Positions 1 to 8,660 are shown, numbered from the stretch's first letter. The stretch is DNA of 64,000 nt from Anagrus nilaparvatae (GCA_022575985.1 JAKSXM010000040.1:13224001-13288000), one strand, 5' to 3'. Translations and numbers: made by a program. Notes: a model not told the origin generated them from the letters alone.

Positions 1-273
1 TTTGAAAAAAATTGTTTAAAGATTTTTAGGGTAGCGTTTTTTAATGGCTGACTTCAATTCTTCATAAAGTTTAAATCTACCCCTTTTTTTGCACCTTTTC
101 TCACAGTACAAATTTGAAATTCCCAGGTAGTAGCTTTTGAAACCTCTTGAATGTTTGGTCACTTTTATAAAGTGCGTTAATTAAATTCAAAAAGTGTAAG
201 TTTTTTATGTTGAGTGGAAATATACTTTTTTAATTGAGTAAAAAAATTTATACAGTGGTAGAAATAGTATTTT

Positions 274-475
274 AAGTATCAAGGGCGTAAAGGTTTCGGC
301 ACTAGCGTGAGCACTAGCACGAGTGCTCGGCGAAGCCGGGCACGAGTGATAAGTGTTCACGCTCGTGTCTAAAGTATTTCGCCCATGATGCTTACACTAT
401 TTTTTGCCCACCTAGGCGTAGAACGAGTTCAGAAAATTCTTTAAACACGAGTTTTACGCCCGGGAGGGCAAAAAA
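274..475. repeat. GC-rich dispersed repeat, copy 1
   Basis: This 202-base block is much richer in G and C than its surroundings. It contains short hairpins with the loop core GGCGAAGCC and ends in a purine-rich stretch. A second copy of the same length lies inverted at 38732-38933 with only scattered differences. No ORF of note is present. It behaves like a small non-autonomous mobile element; no target duplication was recognised. Confidence 0.85.
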
Positions 476-1011
476 GTTTGTTATTTGAAGTGTAAAAAAA
501 ATTTTTTAATTAAACATGTGTCCTTTAGCTTGCTATATTTCATAAGTGAGAAAAAAACAAATTATATTTTATAAGTATATAAATTATTGTTATTTTTTCA
601 TGTTTAATTTAATAAAAGTTTGGGGTGGTGAAGTGAAGTTTAAAAAAAAAATTTACCCTGTGATTTGATCTATTTTAAAAAGTTGAAAATGCGATAAAAT
701 TTAAGCAAAAGAGGTCATTAATCTTGAAATTCAACGCTTTGGACAACCATGAGTTCGTATGTATGTATGTTTAATAACTTATATTTTTGAAACGGTTTCT
801 CTAATCGGTTTTGACAACAGGGGGTATTATTTTTAATTTAAATTTATCGAGTGTTTAACGTTTTATTTGAAGCCTTTGCACGTGCAGAGTTTTATAAACG
901 CGCATGCGTCATTTTACATAAAAGTCACTTAAACATTTATTGACTTTGCAGTATAGTTTCTGAAATCAACCTGTTTGTTTTCTCTTGTTTGAGTGAATCG
1001 CAATAAAAGAT
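476..1011. other. AT-rich non-coding stretch
   Basis: No convincing ORF is seen. Near 950-1011 there is a TATA-like AT-rich segment followed by a possible donor site (GTAAGT at 1012), which could be the 5' untranslated exon of the degraded gene beginning at 1076. Confidence 0.4.
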
Positions 1012-1075
1012 GTAAGTTGAAATAAATTCAAAATTGTTCGTTTATTTTTCTGAAAACAAATTATTAAATTTTTAG

Positions 1076-1589
1076 GGTTTTAATTCAAAATCGACTTTTA
1101 CCTCTGACATCCTCGTCTGATTTACAAGTGGCAATTAGTCTTGAAAACGGGAAGGCTTGCGTTGTCGTTTTATTACTCAATAAAAAAGGTGGGAATTTTG
1201 AGGTGGATTTTTGAAAGATGAATTGTTTAAATTGAAACATGATATGGACCCTGATAATCTACCAGAATTGGATAATATTGTCATCGAACCCGTGAAAATG
1301 GATAACTGGTTTGGATTTAAATTTACTCAAGAGAAGTTATATGTGTCTATACATGATTCAACTTTGAACAAATACTTGGTTTCCTTTCATTGATCAATTA
1401 AAAAAGGAATTGGAAACTTATATCCCTAGAGTTGAAAAATTTTTAGACGAATTTAAAAAATACCCCAAGACTGGACAGTCGAACGAAGATTTGCGCAAAA
1501 AATTTTTGTATACAATTAAAAATAATGAGATTATTGAATACGAATTAATTTGCGTACATTTTAATTTTCTTCTTGAAACAGAATTGTAA
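1076..1589 (+). pseudogene. unrecognised gene, broken by two frameshifts
   Basis: Three consecutive open segments in different frames (1077-1211, 1211-1375 and 1375-1589) together read as one protein of about 170 residues with normal amino-acid composition. The first segment follows a good acceptor (AG at 1074-1075) and a possible upstream donor at 1012, so a short 5' intron is likely. The first break lies in a run of five T at 1208-1212; the second is near 1375. The last segment is rich in Lys and Glu and looks helical. I do not recognise the family. It sits 1 kb outside the recognisable Polinton genes and may be a further accessory gene of that element or an unrelated host fragment. Confidence 0.5.
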
Positions 1590-1752
1590 ACGAGTAACTT
1601 TCAACGAAAATCTTAACGTGATAAAACAAATTTGTATTTGTTCGTTTTGCGTAGATGCAAGAAAAAATTCTGATATTTTAAATGCTATTTATTTTAAACG
1701 TAGAATATTTAGAATAGAAATTTTATTGCAAAATGTATTGCAAAATAAATTT

Positions 1753-2440
1753 AAACAATATTTACATTCTAATTTTTAGCCATAAGAATTTTATAATAAT
1801 AAAAAAAATTTAGTTTGAAAATAAATTAAATTAATTAATGAAAATTGCATCGATTCAAGAAATAATTATTGATTATATTATGATTTTTAAATTTCATTTT
1901 AGATACTTAAAATAGCTTTATTGCAAAATTAATTTAAACAATAGATTTTAAGATGATGGATTTTTAGACGTAGGATATTTTGAATAGAAAGTTTACTGCA
2001 AAAATTATTGCAAAATAAAAATTTAATAGTATATTACGACCCATGGCCAGAAAAATAAAGAATGGCCCAAATCGCACGTAAATTACCTTCCGAGGCGAAG
2101 CCGAGGATGGTAAACTGCGATTTGGGGCATTCTTTTTTTATGGCCCAGGGTCGTATACGATTTTTCTGCATCAGTGGCGCATCAGTGGCGAGAAAACACG
2201 TCTTTGCCGGACGCGCAGCGGCCGGGAAATACGTGCTTTCTGGCCGCTGACCAGAAAACAATATTTACATTCTAATTTTTAACCATAAGAATTTTTTAAA
2301 AATAAAAAATGTATTCAAATTAATTAACGAAAATTGCATCGATTCAAGAAAAAATTATTAATTACATTATGATTTTTAAATTTCATTTAGATACTTTGAA
2401 TAGCTTTATTATAAAATTAATTTAAACGATAGATTTTAAT
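1753..2440. repeat. AT-rich direct repeat pair split by a GC-rich hairpin
   Basis: The stretch 1753-1952 is repeated in direct orientation at 2262-2440. Both copies share an ordered series of AT-rich blocks, including the core TTGCATCGATTCAAGAAA. The segment between them is the GC-rich hairpin at 2033-2261. The layout suggests a duplication of flanking DNA around an insertion, or two diverged copies of one repeat. Confidence 0.7.
2033..2261. repeat. GC-rich hairpin element
   Basis: Two hairpins lie back to back. The first pairs the stretch around 2062-2090 with 2104-2130 around a loop containing GAGGCGAAGCCGAGG. The second pairs 2190-2210 with 2222-2245. The overlapping ORFs on both strands follow from this symmetry and are not genes. 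It resembles in style, but not in sequence, the 202-base repeat at 274-475. Confidence 0.75.
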
Positions 2441-2621
2441 ATTTTAGACATAACAAAAAAAATGTATTGGAAAAATAAAATATAAACAATAATGTATTGA
2501 AATTAAAAACTTTTGTAAATTATTTAGCGCAAATAACAACACAGTTTTTAGTTTAAAAAAATTTTTTTATTTGATCATTTTCTTTTAAAATACATTTTAT
2601 TTAGTTTGAAAAAAAAATTAT

Positions 2622-3154
2622 TCAAGGCTTTGGATTTTTAATTTCCAAAATTTTCTCGATACGGGTAATTCGATTCCCGAATTCAGGGATATTCAACTTT
2701 ACAAGTCCTAGCAATTCCAGATAGGTTTTGAATCTGGTTTTTTAACATCGGAAAATCCAAGAATCATTTCCATTGCTGTTAAACGAGTTGCAATGTTTGG
2801 TACGATGTCTGTAATGTATTTTTTTAATTCGCTGTAAGAAATGTCATTTTCATTGTCGCTTTTACGATATTTAACAACCCCTAAAAGCTCTTCCAAAATG
2901 CGCATACGTGGACTGGAATCAGGTATAAATTTTGAAATTAATTCTTTGATCTGTGTGTATGGTAATTCACTCCTAGGTTCTTTTTGGTTTAGAGCCACAT
3001 CCAAAATTTCTTCCAAAAATCTTATCCTTGAATCAATATGAAGATTATTACTAGGGTTTAAAGCTTCGAGTTTTAACTTTAAATTCGTTATTCTTTTGCT
3101 TAAAGCTGAAAAATCGGTCGAAGTTTCTTTCAATTTTTCGCCAAACCAATTCAT
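2622..3154 (-). CDS. helical repeat protein of the Polinton, frameshifted
   Basis: The first open frame (2708-3154, 148 residues) contains repeats of about 40 residues. Each has a pattern R-hydrophobic-x-x-hydrophobic-E-x-hydrophobic-L, then a Tyr- and Lys-rich helix ending in Pro. Two full units and the start of a third are visible, with related elements at residues 21-34, 43-52, 84-93 and 123-133. A further unit of the same pattern continues in another frame down to a stop at 2622-2624, so the gene is longer than the open frame. The break coincides with a run of six A (minus strand) near 2740. It is the last gene of the minus block led by the packaging ATPase. I cannot assign a function; an oligomerising or fibre-like structural role is only a guess. 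Confidence 0.7.
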
Positions 3155-3169
3155 TTTTTCACGCTTTTT

Positions 3170-4113
3170 TTAAAATATGTAACCAGATTCAGATAATTCA
3201 GCTATTATTTCATGGATTTCGTTGTCCAAATAATTATGGCCAGCTTGCGTTTCTGACAGAAGAAGTTTCAACCTGTCTATCAACTCGTTTGGATCGTCCC
3301 AATAAGAAAATGACGTCTTTATATTTTTATCAAAATTCATAAGAGTATATTTATTTATTTTTTTTTTCATTAGCCCGCTTCCCGTCGGCAACCAGACGTT
3401 TACTAAATCCCGTATGATATTGAGATATTTTTCACCTTTGGAAGCTAAAAGATTTCCATTTTTTGACCGTTTTGTTTATGTGCATTTGTAAAACGTAAAA
3501 TTTCACCGTATACAGCCTTGTCAGCTTCTGAGTAGGAATCTGATTGCGGTTTTTTGTAATATATCAAAGAGAACAGTCCTTTGGTGCCAGTGAAAGTCCT
3601 TGAGCCGACCGAGAAATTGTCATTTTTGAAAATAATTAGTCGTTTGGAACCCAGCATATGATGTGATTGGGAGGAAATTTTCGGTCCGAAAACTGAATCA
3701 AATTTACTTGGGTTTGCCTTTAAATCTTGAAAAATTGTACCAGCAATAGGTCCTAGCTCTGACAATTCAGCCGGTGCGTGCGCTGGTCTTTTAATTTCGT
3801 TATCTATGAGAGATTCATTTGCAAAAAAAGAGGTGTCATCCTGTTTGCGTTTTTTTGATGCTTTACTGGTACCGCTAGTGATTGCATCAGAAATATCGAC
3901 CAAATCCATTATATTTTCATCTTTTTTTTCACATTCTTTAAAATCAATCAAATTTTTATCTTCCTGTTTTTTTGCTATGCTTTTTAACGGTTCAATTATA
4001 GGGGCAAAAGTTATTTTTGCCATTAAATCGAGCTGCGTGTCGTGATGTTTTAATGCCTTATATTTTTTGCGAATATTCGAACGAGCTTGCTGAATTAACT
4101 TTGCAGTCTCCAT
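3170..4113 (-). CDS. conserved Polinton protein, split by a frameshift
   Basis: Two open frames (3445-4113 and 3170-3391) form one gene of about 310 residues. The start is taken at 4113, in the tail of the ATPase gene, because the N-terminus from there is a basic helix (motif METAKLIQQARSNIRKKYK). The upper frame ends with a Tyr/Lys-rich segment and an NAHKQNG motif. The lower frame carries the highly conserved C-terminal motif YWDDPNELIDRL followed by an acidic NEIHEIIAEL segment. This combination is known from proteins of insect and cnidarian Polintons, with no assigned biochemical role. The frames part at a run of six A near 3465, and the intervening stretch 3392-3444 reads as coding in the lower frame. 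The middle (residues about 45-100) is a low-complexity charged linker. Confidence 0.8.
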
Positions 4114-4744
4114 TATTTTTAGTTTTTTTTTTAATTTCAGACAATCGTTTCGGTTTGAGACGGATATATGTACTAAATCCACAGCGAAACATTCCGTAGT
4201 TTGCATCAAATTCCTTCATAATAACCAAAAAATTATGTTTTTTCTCCCAACATTTGTGACAAAGTTTTTTAAATTGAGTAAAGGTCAAATGCGATGTCAC
4301 GTGATCGTCATAAATATGTTTCAAATTTAAATCGTCTTGAGGATATAGAACAATCATGTTTATATTATCACGAATTAGTTGTTTAGGTATCTTTGAATAC
4401 GTTTGCGACAAATAGCATGAATCTGTGAAAGAATGTCGCCCCAAACACATGTATGTTTTAGCAACGTTCTGAGTGCAATTTATGACGTCATCAAATACCA
4501 TGAGCGTATGTTTTTCGGCATTTTCAGGGTCTGGAATTTCTTCATCGCTTGTAAAAAAATTTAATCGAACTCTTTTTAATGATTCATGATTGAAAATCCG
4601 TCTTAAAAGTTCATATTTAGGTTGAAAAGGGGTTTTTGTGAATATGACTATTCGGAAAAAATGAAAACCAAATAGACTATTTATTAGAGCAATTAACAGA
4701 TTCGTCTTGCCGCAGTTTGATGGCCCAGTGATAATTGCTCGCAA
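4058..4744 (-). CDS. FtsK/A32-type genome-packaging ATPase
   Basis: Walker A is GPSNCGKT at residues 7-14 and Walker B is LMVFDD at 81-86. A downstream YLSQTYSKIP motif matches the sensor region of the FtsK-HerA viral packaging ATPases that translocate DNA into capsids. No ATG precedes Walker A: the open frame begins with TTG at 4744 and stays open upstream to about 4795, where it overlaps the divergent core-protein gene. Both genes lack a normal 5' end here, so a small deletion of the divergent promoter and both N-termini is likely. The 3' end overlaps the start of the next gene of the block at 4113. The length of 228 residues is near the family norm minus a short N-terminus. Confidence 0.88.
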   Translation of the reverse strand: MRAIITGPSNCGKTNLLIALINSLFGFHFFRIVIFTKTPFQPKYELLRRIFNHESLKRVRLNFFTSDEEIPDPENAEKHTLMVFDDVINCTQNVAKTYMCLGRHSFTDSCYLSQTYSKIPKQLIRDNINMIVLYPQDDLNLKHIYDDHVTSHLTFTQFKKLCHKCWEKKHNFLVIMKEFDANYGMFRCGFSTYIRLKPKRLSEIKKKTKNNGDCKVNSASSFEYSQKI

Positions 4745-5232
4745 GCTACCCCCTAAAAGCTTGCCATTTTTCGGAGGTAGTTTCGAACTATCATAATTTT
4801 AAAGATTTAAAATCGCGCCATAAAGCCGATAAAGAGCTATTTTCAGCGGCTAAAAAGCGAATTTTCGCGGCAGATTCATCTTTGGGCGAAAAAGCTTCGG
4901 CGCTTACCGTAGCTTCTTTAATTGGATTAAAATCTAAGATTGGCATGGGAATGCGTAAAAGCACGCGTAAGAAACGTTGCCGCAAGCTTCCTCTGGCCAC
5001 TCGGCGCGGCGGCTTTCTGCAATACGTCGCGCCAATCGCAGCAGCGGCTGGTGCGTTTTCCAGCCTTTATAAAGCTCATAAAGATTCAAAAAATAACAAG
5101 AAATTGGTTACCGAGAAGATAAGGCATGACCTTGAAATGGAAAAAATTGCCAGAGAGGGCAAAGGGCTCCGTCTAAAGCCATACAAAAAAGGGAAAGGTT
5201 TGAAAAAAAAGCGCAGACGAAGACGAAAATAG
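4735..5232 (+). CDS. basic virion-core-like (PX-like) protein
   Basis: The protein has an N-terminal helical segment (YHNFKDLKSRHKADK, about residues 19-33) and a conserved GEKASALTVASLIG stretch. An RRGGFLQYVAPIAAAAGA hydrophobic segment follows at about residue 90, and the end is a very basic tail with GLRLKPYKKGKGLKKKRRRRRK. In Polinton relatives this glycine/lysine tail resembles adenovirus core peptides, so a role in DNA condensation or membrane interaction inside the particle is inferred. There is no ATG before residue 70; the frame overlaps the ATPase gene, suggesting a lost 5' end. The stop TAG at 5230-5232 is followed in the same frame by the protease gene. Confidence 0.72.
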   Translation: MLASYPLKACHFSEVVSNYHNFKDLKSRHKADKELFSAAKKRIFAADSSLGEKASALTVASLIGLKSKIGMGMRKSTRKKRCRKLPLATRRGGFLQYVAPIAAAAGAFSSLYKAHKDSKNNKKLVTEKIRHDLEMEKIAREGKGLRLKPYKKGKGLKKKRRRRRK

Positions 5233-5292
5233 CAAACAGCTGGCCAGCTTTTCAAATTAGCTAAAAATATAAAAAATTTTCCCGGTATTTAT

Positions 5293-5568
5293 ATGAGAAA
5301 TGGTTTGCCCCAACGACCACTTAAAAACGAGTGTGCGATAATAAACTTGGATGATAAAAATAATGTTGGAACACATTGGGTTGCATACAGAATGAATGGC
5401 AGTAACGTCATTTATTTTGACAGTTTTGGTAACATAAACCCCCCAAAAGAACTTGTTGAATATTTTACAAATTGTGACATTAAATATACGAGAGAAAGAT
5501 TTCAAAAATTTAGTCAAACCAATTGCGGTCTCTTGTGTATCGATTTTTTGAAATCAAGATTAGTTTAA
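5293..5568 (+). CDS. adenain-like cysteine protease (capsid maturation)
   Basis: The catalytic pattern of adenovirus-type (C5/ULP1) proteases is visible: His28 in GTHWVAY, Asp43 in YFDSFGN and Cys78 in TNCGLLC, with Gln75 just before. Such proteases process capsid precursors during virion maturation. The frame is open back to the TAG at 5230-5232, and residues encoded between 5233 and 5292 look like the normal N-terminus. The ATG at 5293 is therefore probably internal and the true start codon lost. At 91 residues the open frame is short for the family, although all catalytic positions are present. It lies between the core protein and the penton gene. Confidence 0.87.
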   Translation: MRNGLPQRPLKNECAIINLDDKNNVGTHWVAYRMNGSNVIYFDSFGNINPPKELVEYFTNCDIKYTRERFQKFSQTNCGLLCIDFLKSRLV

Positions 5569-5570
5569 TC

Positions 5571-6308
5571 ATGTAAATTGTTCTCGAACTTTCTGGAGAT
5601 ACGTCTATAATTTCTGCAGAATATTTTCCATCAATTTTACTCGACGGCCTACACGAGATCGCTTTGTTATCTTTTCAATCTTGGAATTCAATTTGCAACA
5701 TTAATTCAACAAACAATTGCTTTTATTACTTTGACGGTTCGTCTGAAAAGGTTATACAGATTCCGGAAGGTGCGTACGAGATTACAGATATTCAGACATA
5801 TTTACAGCAAGCTTTGAAATTGGATCATTCCAAACACCCATTAAACCCAGACCAAAAAATTGATTTAGGAGATGAACCCATAATTCTCATTGGACATAGT
5901 ACGACTTTTCAGTGTGAATTAATCTCCCGCTATTTAGTTGATTTCTCAAAACCAAATAATATAGGTCAAATTCTCGGGTTCGCCAAAAGCCAGAAAGCTG
6001 AGCCATTTAAAAAATGTTTCAGTCAAGACATTATTAGGATTTTAGTTGTCGAAACTATTGAAGTTTCTTGTTCGCTTATTTACGACTCGTTTTTGAACTC
6101 TAACAAGTCACAAATTCTGCACCAGGTGTCGGTTTTAGAACCTCCTGGGTATCGAATTCATGATTTCCCTTCACATTTAATATATTTACCGGTGTCGACA
6201 AACGAAATCAGCAATATCACGTTAACTCTGCACGATCAAAACGGAAGGCTTATCGATTTTCGCAAGGAACATATAAATATACGACTGCATCTTAGAAAAA
6301 TAAAATAA
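5571..6308 (+). CDS. penton-like minor capsid protein (single jelly roll), start region damaged
   Basis: The sequence matches the minor capsid (penton) protein of Polintons: an IPEGAYEI motif near residue 35, a FSKPNNIGQILGF block near 95, PPGYRI and a C-terminal LTLHDQNGRLIDFR segment. It should occupy the capsid vertices. Coding similarity extends upstream of the first long-frame ATG (5664), back to an ATG at 5571-5573. That ATG is followed directly by an in-frame TAA at 5574-5576, so the natural start appears to have been hit by a nonsense change at codon 2. Translation from 5664 would lack about 31 residues. The stop overlaps the ATG of the next gene (TAATG at 6306-6310). Confidence 0.85.
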
Positions 6309-6514
6309 TGCCTAAAATATATAATTCTGGACGTCTGTTTCGCAACGACATTCAGCCTGCAATAGTTGCAGAGGAAACATTAAAAAAACCAGTGTGTTTA
6401 AGTGGAAAAAAACCACCGCGTTTAAGTGAAAAAAACGTGAAATTTTTAAAAAGTCTTGGATACAAAGTTCGTGAGAATGGACATCTTAAACGTACATCAG
6501 AAAATTTTCGATGA
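6308..6514 (+). CDS. small basic protein between penton and hexon genes
   Basis: This 68-residue protein overlaps the penton stop by one base and the hexon start by 38 bases. It ends with a basic motif around LSEKNVKFLKSLGYKV, which is typical of short proteins encoded at this position in Polintons. Their function is unknown; a role as a capsid-associated or maturation peptide is an inference from position. No Cys, signal peptide or membrane segment is present. Confidence 0.68.
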   Translation: MPKIYNSGRLFRNDIQPAIVAEETLKKPVCLSGKKPPRLSEKNVKFLKSLGYKVRENGHLKRTSENFR

Positions 6515-7676
6515 TAAATCCATTATAGGTTATAATTATCACCATTACAAACCATATAGTCCTAATGAGATTGGTAAATCTGATGAAATTAGAATACCTA
6601 TACAATGTTCCGATTTATTTTTACATCTTGCTGAAGGATACATTTATGTATCGGGAGTTTTAAAAACGCATACGGAAACAGGAGTCAAAACTGTTAAAAA
6701 CTATCCATTTTATCTCTTCCAAGAATGCAGGCTTGAAATTTCGGGACACTGTGTGGATTCTGTAAAAGATTTGGGTGTCGTAGCTAATTTAAAAAATTTG
6801 CTTCTCAAAAGTGTATGCGAATCTAAATCATCAACGAGCTTAGGATGGTACCCCTCCGAAAACATATTAAAAAACAATGCCAAATTTGATTTTTGTTTAC
6901 CCTTGAAAGAAATATTCGGTTTCTGTGCCGATTACACAAAAATTGTGGCTTTCGTTAAACCGGAAATTGTTTTGCATAGAGCTCGAACCGATGCAAATTG
7001 TTTTTTCAGCGAGACAAACGCTGAGACTGTTGAAATTACTCTCAAGAATGTTTATTTGAGTGTACCGCATGTCGAATTAGCACCCATACCACGATTGAAA
7101 TTTTTGAAAATATTGGAAAATGGACGCCCCCTGGAAATGAATTTCAGAAGTCACAAACTTTTTGTGCATCCAAAAGTTCCTAAAACGACACAATTTTTCT
7201 GGCAGGTTCAATCTTTGGCTCTAAGCAACCGACCAATCTTTGTCATTTTAGCATTTTCTGACGGGAGGGCTGACAATTTGAAAAAAGATTTTACGCATTT
7301 CGATTCTATGAAAATTCGAAACCTCAAATTGCACTTAAACTCGCAGTCAATTCCATACGAACAACAGTTGTTTGATTTTGCAGATAATAAAACTTCAGAA
7401 GCTTATAAATCGTTTTCAGATTTTAGAAAATTTTATCTTGGAAGAGACATCGACGAAACAGCCCTCTCAGTAGATAATTATGTAAAAAATTACCCTCTGT
7501 TTGTATTCAATTGCATGTTTGTCGAAACTGTTTTAAAGGCCGGATCCATTGACGTTAGATTGGAATGTGAATTTCACGAAAATATAACGAGTGATAATTG
7601 TACTGCTTATTGTTTAATCGTGACGGAACAATCTTTAATTTACAACCCTTTAACAAACATCGTCGAAAGCAATTAG
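6477..7676 (+). CDS. hexon-like major capsid protein (double jelly roll)
   Basis: The 399-residue product starts best at the ATG at 6477; the longer frame from 6456 adds seven residues inside the preceding gene. Features of the Polinton major capsid protein are seen: an N-terminal YNYHHYKPYSP segment, an EIRIPIQ strand, the RLEISGHCVD stretch and two blocks of strand-rich sequence as expected for tandem jelly rolls. The C-terminus has SLIYNPLTNIVE. It should form the trimeric capsomers of an icosahedral particle. The frame is intact from start to stop, unlike most of its neighbours, which suggests that this copy is not very old. Confidence 0.88.
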   Translation: MDILNVHQKIFDDKSIIGYNYHHYKPYSPNEIGKSDEIRIPIQCSDLFLHLAEGYIYVSGVLKTHTETGVKTVKNYPFYLFQECRLEISGHCVDSVKDLGVVANLKNLLLKSVCESKSSTSLGWYPSENILKNNAKFDFCLPLKEIFGFCADYTKIVAFVKPEIVLHRARTDANCFFSETNAETVEITLKNVYLSVPHVELAPIPRLKFLKILENGRPLEMNFRSHKLFVHPKVPKTTQFFWQVQSLALSNRPIFVILAFSDGRADNLKKDFTHFDSMKIRNLKLHLNSQSIPYEQQLFDFADNKTSEAYKSFSDFRKFYLGRDIDETALSVDNYVKNYPLFVFNCMFVETVLKAGSIDVRLECEFHENITSDNCTAYCLIVTEQSLIYNPLTNIVESN

Positions 7677-7683
7677 TTCTGAG

Positions 7684-8157
7684 ATGGCCGGTTTTGCAGA
7701 CATGCAATTTTTTAAGATTAGAGGGGAATACATTATTAAAGAATTCGCCGTCGTCACAGAGGACTCGCGCATATGTCATTTTATTTTCAAACCCCCTCCA
7801 GACATCCAACTAAATAGCAGGGACTTGAAAAATATCAAGTGGCTTGAACGACGCTACCACGGTCTCCCCTGGAAATCAGGTTCTGTACCCTTTTTAGATT
7901 CAATTTACGAAATACAAAACAGCTTGAACTCGAAAAATGGCATTTGCATCGTTTTTGTCAAGGGTCATCAAAAAAAGGAATTTCTAAAGTGTCTCGGCAT
8001 TAACGCTCAGAATATCGAGACTTATGGTGTTAGCTACAGAATTAAAGAAATAAAAAACGGTATTTCCTGCATAGGACACAAAAAATACGACAACGTCTGT
8101 GCACTTAGAAACGCGTTCTATCTGAAAAATCAATTATCACTCGACTGTAATGGATGA
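7684..8157 (+). CDS. conserved Polinton-associated protein, possible RNase H-like fold
   Basis: The 157-residue frame begins seven bases after the hexon stop. The N-terminus has an acidic D-M-Q motif (residues 6-8) in a strand, followed by YIIKEFAVV and FIFKPPPDIQL. A VFVKGHQKKEFL strand lies near residue 90, and a C-terminal C-x2-H plus CALRNAFYLKNQL segment could bind metal. The pattern of a first acidic strand followed by a second strand resembles DEDD-type exonuclease folds, but the usual catalytic set is not complete, so activity is uncertain. Related proteins are common in insect Polintons without assigned function. Confidence 0.65.
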   Translation: MAGFADMQFFKIRGEYIIKEFAVVTEDSRICHFIFKPPPDIQLNSRDLKNIKWLERRYHGLPWKSGSVPFLDSIYEIQNSLNSKNGICIVFVKGHQKKEFLKCLGINAQNIETYGVSYRIKEIKNGISCIGHKKYDNVCALRNAFYLKNQLSLDCNG

Positions 8158-8308
8158 AAAAATCAACGTTTTGTACATTGAAAACCAGTTACACAACGAC
8201 CAGTGTAAATTCAAGCGTTTAAACGCTTTGCTTGCATTTATACTATTTTTGTTAGTAACTGGTTTTATTTACAATGAGTTTGTCTCAAGATTCGTCCATC
8301 TTCAATAA
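8150..8308 (+). CDS. small single-span membrane protein
   Basis: A 52-residue frame begins at ATG 8150, overlapping the previous stop by eight bases, and ends at TAA 8306-8308. An N-terminal acidic and polar part (MDEKINVLYIENQL) is followed by a hydrophobic helix (LLAFILFLLVTGFIY) and a short tail. It overlaps the start of the next small gene (8274). Tight overlaps on both sides support a real gene in a compact viral-style cluster. I do not recognise the family. Confidence 0.6.
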   Translation: MDEKINVLYIENQLHNDQCKFKRLNALLAFILFLLVTGFIYNEFVSRFVHLQ

Positions 8309-8474
8309 AAATTCGTGGTGCATTTACCGGCACGATCACTTGCTGGAATGTAGGACGTGCAAACGTGAATTAGTTCTTTATAACAGAGATTTGTGCGTAG
8401 CATTTTCAATAATATTGATTTCAGCTGCTTGTAATCTATTTGCAGCAGTTTTTTCATTTTTTCTACGCACGTAA
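8274..8474 (+). CDS. small Cys-rich membrane protein, paralogue A
   Basis: The 66-residue product has Cys16, Cys26 and Cys29 (C-x9-C-x2-C), then RDLCVAF leading into a hydrophobic segment of about 20 residues (IILISAACNLFAAVFSFF). It is clearly related to the next gene at 8481, so the pair arose by tandem duplication. The likely topology is a Cys-containing head, perhaps zinc-binding, on a C-terminal anchor. Function is unknown. A role in the virion or in host membranes is inferred only from its place among late genes. Confidence 0.65.
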   Translation: MSLSQDSSIFNKNSWCIYRHDHLLECRTCKRELVLYNRDLCVAFSIILISAACNLFAAVFSFFLRT

Positions 8475-8480
8475 ATCAGA

Positions 8481-8660
8481 ATGGATGTGTGTGGTATATA
8501 CAAACCAGAATGCGTGGGGGCCATAACGCACGTCAGTAATTGTGAGATTTGCACCAAAAAATTGTCGCTTTTCAAGAGAGACGTGTGTATCTCCTTTGCA
8601 ATCATATTTATAGCAGCTGTCTGTAATCTCCTCGTAACGTTTGTATCGATATTTGAATAA
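8481..8660 (+). CDS. small Cys-rich membrane protein, paralogue B
   Basis: The 59-residue frame starts at ATG 8481 and ends at TAA 8658-8660. Like paralogue A it has Cys11, Cys21 and Cys24 (again C-x9-C-x2-C) and an FKRDVCISFA motif leading into a hydrophobic segment (IIFIAAVCNLLVTFVSIF). The shared spacing and the shared R-D-hydrophobic-C motif demonstrate homology with the gene at 8274. It overlaps the open frame of the integrase by 20 bases. Confidence 0.65.
   Translation: MDVCGIYKPECVGAITHVSNCEICTKKLSLFKRDVCISFAIIFIAAVCNLLVTFVSIFE

Noticed and set aside
2034..2261. Overlapping ORFs on both strands
   Set aside because: They arise from the GC-rich double hairpin and have no coding character.
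4735..5568. Core protein and protease as one fused gene by readthrough of the TAG
   Set aside because: They share a frame, but the TAG is in the expected place for the end of the core protein and no readthrough signal is visible.
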